Assembly: GCA_020747065.1 (NCBI GenBank)
Contig: JAGMVK010000006.1
Coordinates: 124,001-188,000, forward strand
Direction of reading: 5' to 3'
DNA: 64,000 nt
Origin: Cadophora sp. MPI-SDFR-AT-0126
Lineage: Eukaryota > Ascomycota > Leotiomycetes > Helotiales > Ploettnerulaceae
Positions within the stretch are counted from its first letter, which is position 1. Each line of letters starts with the position of its first letter. Positions 36,928 to 48,390 of this stretch are shown here, piece after piece. Below the pieces are notes generated by a model. It was given only the letters and a program-made list of their open reading frames with translations, was not told the DNA's origin and did no database searches. Made by a program: the position numbers and the translations under genes.

Positions 36928-37122
36928 TGTCGTGCAGTAGTGCGAGCAGGCTGGGTTAAAGAGACGAGATCTCCTGATTAAGGCAAAAGTATGGTATAAA
37001 AAGATATATTTAAAAGAGCGTTACCTCCTTAAGGGAGGGCCTGAGAGTATATTATATATATATAGTATACTTACTAAGTATACACTAGACCAGATATAAC
37101 TTCTAATAGAGCGCGTTCGATA
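36928..37122 (-). repeat. LTR (3' LTR with respect to the reverse-strand Copia element)
   Basis: It starts TGTCGTGCAGTAGTGCG and ends AGCGCGTTCGATA. It matches the other LTR with only C/T and G/A differences, in both directions, as expected if each copy received its own RIP hits. Confidence 0.75.
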
Positions 37123-37899
37123 TACCCCTATAGTAAGCTTGAGTCTAAGAGTCTTACTATTAGATTTACACGAATAAAGATTAAGTCTAAAGTAGCGAGT
37201 ACTTTATGTACATATATATACTCCCTAGATAAGTACAACGATTATAAATATATATTTATAATATATATACCTAGGTTACAAAAGGAAGTATAAATAAATA
37301 TGTTATAATTAAATAAGTAAATATAGATTATATAAGTCTAGTATATAACACGTCTTTATATCGCGAACATATACGTGAAATAATCTAGTTAGAGAACATA
37401 AATAAAAAGAATAACAAAGGATTTAATTCTAAAGATCGTATAAAGTGATTTAGTTCATAATCGTACATGAATTAAGAAGCGTATGGACGAGTAGTTATTA
37501 TTGAATTTAAGTAAGGCTCTATAGTTACTAAATACAGGTAACCGAATTAGAATAAGTATTAATTAATAGAAGTAAAGTAAATCAGTGATCTTTTAGGAAG
37601 GTGCGCTGAAGGTTGGAAGTGAATTGGTAAATAGTGCATAATAGCGCGCTCTAATTAGCTATATATTAGTAGGTAATTACGTATTCCCTAAGTGATCGTA
37701 TACTTTCTTAAAGTATATTAATCCCAGATTTTTCTATACTTCTGAACCTTTAAGCTTTTAATATACTATATAGCTCTTTATATCCTATACCTTTCTTCTT
37801 GTTTTTCTTCTTTGAATTTATACAGAAAAATTACTATAGCTCTAAATTACTCTAAGATACTTCTTAAAACTCCTTCACGATCTTCTATTAACTGTAATC

Positions 37900-38620
37900 G
37901 TAGAGTTACTGAACTCACGCGTTATATAAGAGAGTAGGTTACTAATTTAGGTAATATAAGTTAGGCTCGTAAAGTAGTCTAAGTAAGTTCATTTCTTTTT
38001 TAAATACTTATATTTATCTTTAGTTACAATTATTTAAAGCTTATACACTAATATATACTTAAGATAATAATAAAGATAAGAGCGAGCCTGAGCTTATTAC
38101 TAGATCTTTATCTTCTTATAATAATACCTCTAATATATAATCTACTAGTAAATCTGATATTAAATCAGTTAATCAGATTTCTGCTAGCCCCGAGTATTCT
38201 AGTACAGCACTATCTAGCCAGAATAAGTCTTTCACCTAGAATAAGTCTTCTAGCCAGAATAAGTAGTCTAGTAAGAATAAGTACTCCGATAATAACAATA
38301 ATAATCCTTTTATCTAGGATAATAATAGTAATTTCACTAATTTTTCTAGCTCTAATAATAATAACACTATCACTCTTCCTACTTATACGCGCCCTTTACT
38401 ATTACTTCCTAAGCGTACGTCTAATTATCTTTAAGTCTAAGAAGATCTGTCTCCTATACTTAAGTGTAAGACTAAAAAGAAGTGTACTACTACTATACTA
38501 GAAAACTCTTATAACACTAATCTTATTTCCTTTAAGCTCGCTGAATTAACTCTTAAAACTACTACTAAGCGTATAAAATCTCTAGTTAAAAGATAATAAG
38601 GTAAGTTTACGCTTATTCCT
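37900..38620 (+). repeat. Forward-strand degenerate ORF inside the Copia element
   Basis: Between the pol gene and the 3' LTR of the reverse-strand element a forward frame is readable past TAG/TAA: S-S-Q-N-K-S repeats, then Asn/Ser/Thr-rich low complexity (D-N-N-N-N-N-P-F) and K-C-K-T-K-K-K-C-T-T. It is opposite in sense to pol. It could be a gag of a nested element or an accessory ORF. Confidence 0.3.
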
Positions 38621-41600
38621 TTTATACTTAATATAATCACTTATTTTAATATATACTAATAATATAAATAAGAAAGGAGTTTACTAATCTATACTTAAAG
38701 TGCGTGCGATTTACTATATCTAGGAAGGGAGATCGTGGTTACTACTACACTAATATTATTGCTGCTAGTAGTTGTTATTATAACTGCGTATCTAGCTATA
38801 CTTACTCTCTTACTCTACCTTGTATCTTATTTCTAGCTCGTTATTTAATTAATATACTTAATTAAAACACGTCTTCTTCTGTGAGTTCTTTATTCTATTT
38901 CTACGATTATACTACTAATTCTTAAGTAGGAAATTAAGAAATACCGTATAGCGCTTTATATTATATTAGATAATTTAAAGCTTTCAGATAGAAGTAATAA
39001 TAATAATATATTTATAGAAGAACTTATACAGGTAGTAAAGAAGCTACTAAAACACTGAGATAATAATAAGGATAATAAAAGTAGATTAAGTAGACTAAAG
39101 CGTAAGGAACTTATATAAGCTTTTATGGATATTATAAGATTAATAATAAGCTAGTAAGTGGGATTCAGTAGGATTATAAGATAGTTTATAGGATTTTCGA
39201 AGGATTTACTTAGATCTTTGCGCTAGTTTATAAGATTTCGTTAGACTTTATACTAGATCTTTGTATTAGTTTAGGGAATTCTCGCTAAGCTTTATTAGAT
39301 TTCAGCTAAGCTTTACTAAGTTTCCCTAGATCTTTAGAGTATTTACTAGAATAATCTCTTTTATTTAAAGTATAAATAAAAAGTTTATATACTCCTTTTT
39401 TAAACATGACTTTTAAATAAGTATAATTAAAGCTCTTTTACCTTAGATCTATGATTATTAAAGTTTAAAAGAGCTCTAAAGTACTTGAATTTCTAGCGAA
39501 ACAGATTCTTTATAAGCTTATTAGCAGGTATATCAACTATTAGAATATATATAACCTTAAATAATCCTTAAGTATACTCTTACTTTAATTACATGTTTTG
39601 AATATCTATATAGTAAAGCTTTATTAAGATTCTCTTGTTTTCACTTATAATAAGTCTAATCGTTTACTGATTATTATAGAAGATCTTCTAAATCTTACTA
39701 ATATCTAACGCTAGATCTTAAAAGAATCTTTACAGAGCTATAACTTCTTTACCTATATACTCTAATAATAGAGTTTTAGCTTTAGTAATTAAAGTTATTA
39801 CTATAGCTTATAGTCTTACTTTCTAGATCACTGGACCACTGAATATCATGATTATATACTCTTAGGATCGTCTTAATTTAGTATTATCAGTAAAAGACGT
39901 GTTAGACGCGCAGACTAAGGATTTCCTATGCTTCCTACTATATATAATACCTAGAAAGCGCGTTCTATATAGGTAACGGACTAGCTAATATATAGCAGTG
40001 AAGTGCTCAGCGCTTGGATTCGTTGTAAATCTTAAGAGTACTATAGTAGCGAATACTACGTCTAGTCTTATAATAATCGCAGTGTATAGCACCGAGCTTA
40101 TATGCTTTTAATATACCTAATCTATTTCTTAGTAGCTTATCCTTGATTCTTCTGAAGATTAATAAGTAAAAGTAGTATACTTAAGTACTTTCCGTCTATT
40201 AACTTAAACTTAGATGCAATCTTTTCAATATATTAGTTATAAATAAGGGAGATAGTCTTAAGCTTTCTATTACGGACTACCTTAATACCTAAGAACTGCT
40301 AAATATCTCTAAGATTATATATATTATATACTTCCTTTAGTTATCTAATGATCTTTTCTCTAAGCTTCTGATTATCTTAATAATAAAGCACTTAAATGTT
40401 ATTTACGTAAAAGAGAACTAGTATTTTATACTCTGCGTCTGTAAATATATAAGGCTCCTCTAAGTATGGAAAGAGTCCTAAATTCGTTAAGGTTTTACTT
40501 ATATACTTATACTATAAGTATAGAGAGTCTCTTATTCCGTAGAGCACTTAATCTACTTGTAGTATAAACCTAGGCTTTTAGAATCTAAGGGGAAAATAGT
40601 AATACATAGTTTCGCTATCTATATCTCTAAGCGTATTAATAAACGCGTTAATTATATTAAAACACTTAATCTCTAGATTAAACTTTACTATAAGCGCCAT
40701 AGTAATACGGAATAACTTTAAAGAGAGAGTGCTTACGTAAGTTAAGATAATTATACTTTTACTCTAGAGATTACTATATATAACAATACGTAATCAATAT
40801 CTACTAATATATCTATTCTTGTTTACCTTATACTTAAAAACCTATATTAGAAGAACTAGCGAGCTTATAAGTTCTAAGTTAAATACTTCTAGTATCTAGT
40901 ATTCTTATTTTTCTATATTACTTATTTCTAGATATATATCCTCTACGAATTACTACTTTATTAAGTGATTCTTAAGATTACTCTATCTTTTAGATTCTAG
41001 TAATAGATCTTAAACCTTAATTTTAGGAAGTAGGATCTTCCTACTTAATATTAAATAACTTACTTAAATAGCTACTATAATAACTATATATACTATCTAA
41101 GTAAACCTCCGCAGTTCCTCCTACTTCTTTACTATTATATACTAATCAAGTATAAATACAGCGAGTATTTAATCTACTTTATCTACTAAACTTCTATATA
41201 CTTTCTTAGAGGGATTACCTCCGAGCTTTAAGTCACTACTAATATTTAATTAACTCTTCTGCGCTTTCTGAAGTAAAGTAATAAGTATCGTGAATACTCT
41301 ATTATATTTACCTCTTCTATGCCCTCTTCTACTTGCTCGCTTACTTCTAGCGATTTTAGCTTTAGTATTTAAGTTAAGCGGTTTACTTAGTAGATCACTT
41401 ATTAAGTTTAATATCTGTAAGCGTGTTATTACTCTTATTACTCTAAGTACGTCTGTTATTCTAATATCTCAACGCTTACTTAGAGCTTTTAATAGTACTA
41501 GTACTAATCCTAGTCTTATAATTACTATTAAAGGAGGCCTAATTAGAATTCGAACCTCGATTATTAAAGAATAAGGCAGACTCCGCGCTTAGTCTTATTA

Positions 41601-44600
41601 TATACTTATTACTAAATCTAGGACTTACTTACGTTCCCTCTAGTCTACTTCTACTAAACCCTGCGCTATACTTAACGTAAGTCCTGGATTTAATATACTT
41701 TGTGATAACTGCTTACTACCTTAGCTAAGTACACTTTCTAGTTCAGGCGTAGCTCTTAGAATCAGAAGTTTAATTATAGTGCTCGAACTTCCGGTATAAT
41801 CTTTCACTCCTGAGTTCTGACTTTTATTAGCGATAATTTTAGGTCGAGCTTCCTATATCTGCTCTTCTCTTAGATCAAGTGGAATCCCTTTATCCGAAGT
41901 AATTACACGCTTATTTAGTATATCTTCTGAAACGCCCTCTATAAGGCTAGAAATATATTTAATTACTTCTTTATCCTATAGAAGCTCTGTAAGAGATTAA
42001 GCTTCTTTTATAGAGATCTCTGCCTTCTCTTCTTTAGAGACGTAAAAGCTCTCTTTATTAAAGCGAATATTTCGTATGATAATAATTTAATTAAGTTATA
42101 GCACCTAGATCTTATAGATATTAGAAGCGCAGAAACTTATAAGATAGCTAATATACGCATAAGGTTTAACTTTAAACACTCTCTTTTCTTATCTAAGTAC
42201 TTGTTCTACTATTAATAAGTATACCTTATATCTAAAGACATAGATCTTATTCTAATTAGGTTTAGAATCTACTATTAATCTTATAATAATTGCAGGATTA
42301 TATTATTAAAAGTAGTTGCAGAACTACTAATTATTTGTTTTAAGTAGTGATCTCTAATTTTACATACGATTTAAGTATCTATTATATAAATAGATACCTG
42401 CTAGCATATATTCGAGTCCCAGTTCCTCAGAAAGATTTACAGATAGCTGTATTTTAATACCCCTTGTGATTACCTCTTAGCTAGCTTATTCTACTATACT
42501 ATTTAGTTTATAGGTTACGATTAGTGAGATCTTAAGCTTAATACCGAGCTTCTCTGTTTATATCTCATATCTTATAAATCCTTAGATAGTAATAATTACC
42601 TTTTCTTAATTATACTTGAATTACAGATTAAAAGTCTAAACTAAGTCTGTACTTAACGTTTAAAGCTCTTAATATATTTAAATACCTTGTCATGTGTTTT
42701 TAACTGGAGTATATAGCTAATAAGTAGTCCGCTATACTCGTATTTAAGTATAAGGAGCTAGGAGTAGTTTCCAAGGTAAACTAGAAAGTCGAATAGATCT
42801 TAACTAATCCTTTAAAATAGTCTTACTAATCATCGCTTATTTAGACGGCGAGATATAACTTATAAGGCATACGCTAGCGTGTATTACTCACACTTTAAAT
42901 ATCTAACGATATCAGAGAATCTTATACCCTTAGAAGCTCCTACTAACTTTTAAAGAGTATCTAGACCTAAGTGCCTAGTCTGTAGATACTATAACCTTTC
43001 TATACCTAAGTAAGTTATGCTATGATCGCGTAATAAATAGAAAGCGCGTAGCCTTTAGCAGCTAGTACTAAAAAATATAATAATACTTGCTTCATTATAT
43101 AAGATTTTACTTAAGTTTAATAAATAGTTTGAACGCTTATTATATTCAAAGAATATAAGATTAAACTCGTAAATAAGCTTTTGAATAACTAAGTAATTAC
43201 TTATAAACTAAGTATCGTTATATTAGCGCAGTGTATAGTCTATTCCGTAGTACTATAATCTAATATTCTATAGGCGAGCTTTCGAGATAATATTTATATG
43301 AAAGCCTTTAATAACAGCTACCTTAGTAAGCGTGAGATTAAAGGTCTTTCTATCTAGGCCTCGAAGAATGTCTTTTAGAATACACGTTCTACGTCTAATA
43401 ATTAGTAACTAAGAGCTTCTACACTTAATAGTATCTTATAGACCTACCTTAATGAATATACTAAGCTCTAATAAGGATATATCGTTAATAAGGTTCGTAG
43501 TTCTATAGTTATTAAGTAGTATACTTATAGATAAGGGGTAACATCCATGTAATCTTTAAGTAAAGTAGATTCCGGGCTAGAAAGCTTTATCTAAGTTTAG
43601 AAGTATTATAACGAAATTACTAGAAGATATCTTACCCTTATCTATTAGGTTTCTAGGGAATACTCCTTTTAATTTTCCCTAAGCTTTATTAGATTCCTAT
43701 TTTTTAAGAGCACTTTCTATACTTAGTAATAATACTCTATTAGTTCCCTTACTAAAATTTAATCTTAGTATTCTCTATTTACTAGTAATAAAGCGATCGC
43801 GGATCTCTTTAGTAACTATATCTAATATAAAAGGCTTTCTCTTTCCTATATAAGAGAAGGTTTTACTGCAAACTATAAGCTAGAGCTTTACGCAGCCCTT
43901 TAGAACCTAACTATATATACGATCCTTTAAGTATAGATACTTATTTCCTACTATATTATTTCTACTAGTACCCCTAGGCTCTAGAGCTATTATTATATTA
44001 ATATCAGCGTTACTACTCCTTTCGCTAAGAGTAGTAAAATATCTGTATCCCTTTCCTTTTTCGTTCATAAGCTCGCGATATTAAATATCTACTTCCTTAG
44101 TATAAAAGAGTCTTATAAGCTATATAAGAGCATATAGCTATAAGCTTTTAAGATCATTAGCCTCTTTAAAGCTAAGGAAGTATTTATAAGACTATATATA
44201 ATCGAAGTTACTTACAGCGATTAGGAAATCGATAATACTAAGAGCTCTATTAACTTCTGGAATATAGTATAAGATACTCTTACAAATAAGCTCTTAATAA
44301 GATATAATCCATGTTTTAGGATTAGTTTTAGCTCTATTAGCTGCTTTAAGGGACGCTTAGTACTTACTTCTTATCGCTAATTAGATTATTATCTTAGTTT
44401 AGTTAAGGACACGTTTTAATACTCGTAATAAAGCTTAGATATTAAAATCTCTACTTGAAATAATCTCTGTATTTATAATCTTAAAGTACTACCTTACTAT
44501 AGTTTTCTTGATCTATTTATAGAGCTTTTAGTACTATATCGTCTAAGGTTACTAGATAGAAATATTTATTTTTTAAAGCTCGGATTCTAATTTAGCTATA

Positions 44601-45162
44601 AATTCGTAATTAAAGCTTTTAACGATCTTAGGTTTACGTAGAGCTCTAAGTATACGATTTAGTAAAGATAGTCCTCCTACTATTTATATTTAGAACCGTG
44701 TTTTAGTTTCAGGAGTATTACTTTAAGAGCTATTTAAAGTTAATAAGGATCTTTCTACCTATACTTTAAGATTCTTTAAGTATTCTATATAATCTGTATT
44801 ATAAGATTAAAGTAAGTAAGTATTCTAATCCTCAGCGATTTACTCTATAGTTCGAAGTGTTTTATTAATAATTTAAGATAGCGACAGAGTGTCTAGAGCA
44901 TTTAGATCAATAAACAACTATAGTCTAAGGATATTAGCGCTAAGAGTTAAATGCTTGAACTAGGTAAGGAAATCCTCTAGCTTTAAGCAGATAGCGTTAG
45001 AGCTAAGTACTTTTCTAAAGTTGGAATCATTTATAAAGGATATAGTAATAGAAAGATCATAGATTAAAAGGATAATTAAGAGAGTCTTCTTTCAATAGCT
45101 TAATTAAAGCTGTAAACTGCGTTTACACTAAGTAAATAATAAGACAGAATATAGCTCTTAAC

Positions 45163-45357
45163 TATCGTGCAGTAGTACGAGTAGGCTAGGTTAAAGAGAT
45201 AAGATCTCCTAATTAAGGTAAAAGTATAGTATAAAAAGATATATTTAAAAGAGTATTACCTCTTTAAGGGAGGGCCTAAGAGCATGTTATATATATATGG
45301 TATACTTATTAAGTATACACTAGACTAGATGCAACTTCTGACAGAGCGCGTTCGACT
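45163..45357 (-). repeat. LTR (5' LTR with respect to the reverse-strand Copia element)
   Basis: It starts TATCGTGCAGTAGTACG (TG end mutated to TA) and ends AGCGCGTTCGACT, followed by ATAAA. It is the partner of 36928-37122. Confidence 0.75.
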
Positions 45358-45362
45358 ATAAA

Positions 45363-47040
45363 TAAAACCTATTATTCTAGAAATCTAATCAATAAGTAAT
45401 AGCAAATAAGGTTATATTAAGGTTTGTTGACCGAATTAAGCTAATTACTATTACTTCTAAAATGCTTATTTTTACCGGAATTAAGATATAAGTTATTATA
45501 TAGTAAGACTTTTTTAAATAATAAGTAAATTATATACTTAGGAAGTCAAGAAATATATAAGAGTAAGAAACTAAAGGATCTTAATGAGACTTAAGTAGTA
45601 GTATTATATCTTTTAAATGGTTTATTAAAAGCTTTATATTATATATGCGTAAATAATTTTTTCGGATCTCTTTAATTCTTTGAACACTTACGGAAAATAA
45701 ATGTTATATTTATTAATATATATTGTATTTTATTTAAAGTAATTTAAAAGCTAATAAACTTTGAAAAACATAAGAAATAGAAGTTGAATATTATACTTTA
45801 AGAAAAGACTTACTTATATCTTATAAAGCTAAGCTTAATCTACTAATAAGGGTTTTAAGACAAAGCTTTTGCTTTACTTATATTAATATATTAAAATAAT
45901 AAAACTAAGGTCTTATAATTATAAAAATATTTAAAAGAAAGTATTAGCAATGCAATTATAAGTAAGGCTTTATATAGCCTTGGCGAAACAATTATATATG
46001 TTATAAATCTTATAGAATTATAACATATATAACTAATTTATAAATGCTATTAATTTAAGAAACTAATTTTCAAGCTATAAGAAAAGTTTTAAGCGTATAA
46101 AAAAAGTCTAAAGCAAATTTTTATTAATACTTACTTTTAATAATATTAAGTAACTATTACTTAATTTATTAGTATTTTAAATATAATATAAAAACTAATA
46201 ATTTCTGTATTTAACTTAAAAACTATTAATTACTAAAAGATCTAATTTATTAAGCTCTTAAAAAAGGCATATTTTAAGACTATCTAATAATACTTTAAAA
46301 GTCCTAGTTCATTATTATACCTTAATTAAAATACTTATAAAAGCAAACTACGTAGTATATATATATAAATATTCTTTAACCGGCTTTAAAAAAAATAGCT
46401 TTAATTAAAAAAGCGGCAAATATAAGCTACTTTAATAAGAAGTCTTTAGTTAGTTTTAGTTATAAAAATTATAATATTTATTTTTATAAATTAAGAAATT
46501 ACTTTATAATTTAGTTATAAAACAGGAGTGTTTTAATAACTAATATTAACTTTTAATGTTTTTGATTAAATCACGGACTTTCTTAAAGTGAAGGCAGATA
46601 TATTAAGACTACTTATACTTAAAGTAAAAGCAGATATAGATAAGCTAAGTAAGGAAGTACTTTAAGAAGTACTAAAGAAGAGTTTATTATTTATAGAGGA
46701 AGTATATAAAAATAGAATAAGAGGTATATAGTTCAGCGACCTAGAGCTTAAGGTATAAGACTAGCTCTTCTTTTCTTAACTTCTTTATACTATATATAAG
46801 ATTATTATAGTTAAGGGACGACTACTAAACTAAGGGGGGACGTATATAATAAGGTTAAAGGCTTATTACAAGGGTTTTTATTTTTCTATTCTAGCTATAG
46901 ATAGATAGATTAGCGCCGCTAGATTAGTAATTATTATCTTCTTTCTCTTACTTCTATTACTTAATTAGTCTACGCGCGAGTTATTCCCCTATTTACTATA
47001 CACTTAATAGCACTACTCTACTTCTTCACAGTAGTACAAA
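45363..47040. repeat. AT-rich RIP'd sequence
   Basis: Stop-dense in all frames. 46560-46830 (G-T-C-rich, ending AAGGGACGACTACTAAACTAAGGGGGGACG) resembles the polypurine-tract/LTR junction of a retroelement: the GGGGGGA stretch is followed by TGTATATAATAAGG-like sequence. No LTR partner confirmed. Confidence 0.3.
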
Positions 47041-47044
47041 TATA

Positions 47045-47395
47045 TAGATTATAAGAGCTTATAATAATGATTTAGATATATAAATAGACTGCGACGGATG
47101 AATAGTAGTAGTAGGTGACGCTAGTAGATAGCGCTAGTAAATAACTGCAGAGAGTGACTATAGGGGATAACTTTAATTATATAATAGTAAAATAGCTGGG
47201 TGATATAAACGTATAGATTGTAAGAGCTTATAATAAGGATTTAGATATATGAATAGATCGCGACGATAGATAGTCGTAATAGATAATAGTAGTAGATAGT
47301 AGTAGTAGCTGCGAGAAGTGCTTGCGAGAAGTAGCTACGAGTATTAACTTTAATTATATGGCAGTAAAATAGCTAGTGGTACGAATGTATGGACT
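47045..47395. repeat. Tandem repeat, period about 169 bp, two copies plus a partial third
   Basis: TAGATTATAAGAGCTTATAA with ATTTAGATATAT at 47045 recurs as TAGATTGTAAGAGCTTATAA with ATTTAGATATAT at 47214. Both are followed by a GTAGTAGTAG-rich stretch and by AACTTTAATTATAT plus AGTAAAATAGCT. A third start is seen near 47386. Internal trinucleotide expansion (GTA/TAG) differs between copies. Confidence 0.6.
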
Positions 47396-47529
47396 ATATA
47401 GATTACCTCTTAATACTAGTTATATATCGTATTATTTACTCGGCCTCGCTTAAACTATATATCCTTTTCTAGTATAAAACCTTATATAGATTCTAGACTC
47501 GGATATACTACTTCCTTATTACTTTCTCT

Positions 47530-47625
47530 AGGAGAGAGGAAAGAAAGAGAGGATTAACTTAGAAGGAAGGAGAAGAAGAAAAGGGAAGAAAAAAAAAAGA
47601 AAGAAAAAAAGAAAGAAAAAGAGCC
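47530..47625 (+). repeat. Polypurine low-complexity tract
   Basis: About 95 bases of almost pure A/G (AGAGGAAAGAAAGAGAGGA, then AAGAAAGAAAAAAAGAAAG). No coding content. Confidence 0.7.
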
Positions 47626-47683
47626 TTAGATAATAATAGTAAAGGCCCTTAAGAAGACTTTCGCTGTTATTATCTGAAGTATA

Positions 47684-47760
47684 GATCTTACTAAAGATTA
47701 AACTTAGGACCTCTACGGAATAGTACTAAGCGCTCTAAGTTACTACTAAGCTATAAGATC
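47684..47760 (-). ncRNA. tRNA-like / SINE-head relic
   Basis: On the reverse strand a 7-bp acceptor stem GATCTTA/TAAGATC encloses a D-arm-like GCTT...GAGC, a region CCGTAGAG that could be an anticodon 3' stem, and a T-arm CTAAG-TTTAATC-TTTAG. It is 77 nt, two longer than a good cloverleaf, and the 5' anticodon stem does not pair. It looks like a RIP-damaged tRNA-derived sequence rather than a working tRNA gene. No anticodon is assigned. Confidence 0.35.
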
Positions 47761-47833
47761 GATTAGAAGATTATGAAGTGAACTTACTTATTCTTATATA
47801 TAGAGACTTTAGTACTTATAAAAGGGGAAAGGA

Positions 47834-47835
<2 letters not shown>

Positions 47836-47875
<40 letters not shown>
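47836..47875 (+). repeat. Poly-G tract of 40 bases
   Basis: Forty consecutive G bases inside otherwise AT-rich repeats. Its exact length may be an assembly estimate. Confidence 0.9.
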
Positions 47876-47876
<1 letters not shown>

Positions 47877-48390
47877 GGTATAGTATACGTAGAGAGGTCG
47901 GTCGGATGTCTCCTGCGGACTCCTTACTACACTCCTTCTTATCTGCTCTCTCTTTAATAACTTTATATATATACTCTCTTCTTACTTGAATCTCGACTCT
48001 TATCTCTCTCTTTCTTCTATATACTAAGTGAGCGAGCTATACTAGAGCTCTAAGAGGCTAATTAAGAGATTACTTACTTAATGAGCTAACGGAGGCCGGG
48101 TTTAATCGATGATAGTCAGTTAGTTATAATGTCTTCCTACTTCTCTCTCTAGTGTGCTTTCCTTTAGTATATTAGCGTCAGCTAGAGAGAGGTCTTATTT
48201 AATGCTATAAGAGAGGTAAGCTAGCGTAAGGAGAGAGGGAGCCGCACCTGCGATCTAGGCCTTTTAGGATATAATTTTTTTAAATATAAGTCTATACGCG
48301 CCGGGGCGGCATAGGCCGCTCCTAGGCCCGCGCCCCCCTTTTAGACCGTAAAAGGGCCCTCGCATAGGAAGTAGCTTAAACTAATCTATA
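47876..48390. repeat. Mixed repeat region with a GC-rich pocket
   Basis: 48295-48370 is GC-rich and escaped RIP (CGCGCCGGGGCGGCATAGG, then GGCCCGCGCCCCCC). No gene. It marks the lower limit of the Helitron remnant. Confidence 0.35.

Larger units (their letters stand above)
36928..45357 (-). mobile_element. RIP-mutated Copia LTR retrotransposon, 8.4 kb
   Basis: Two direct repeats of about 195 bp (36928-37122 and 45163-45357) share CGTGCAGTAG...AGCGCGTTCGA and form the LTRs; ATAAA follows the right one (45358-45362) and precedes the left one. The coding strand is reverse. Around 43500-43250 is a protease/pre-integrase segment (T-K-V-A-V-I-K-G-F-H-I-N-I-I-S-K-A-R-L). At 40560-40200 is a Copia reverse transcriptase (L-Y-G-L-R-E-S-P-Y-L-W-Y-K; L-V-L-F-Y-V-N-N-I in place of Y-V-D-D, and Y-I-E-K-I-A-S-K-F). 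The catalytic Y-x-D-D is mutated to Y-V-N-N (G-to-A changes), and many CAA/CAG codons are stops. Beyond the RNase H, between 39400 and the 3' LTR, lie about 2.3 kb without a reverse reading. Confidence 0.8.

Noticed and set aside
41290..41574. 94-codon forward ORF, Leu-rich
   Set aside because: Antisense inside the reverse-strand Copia element.
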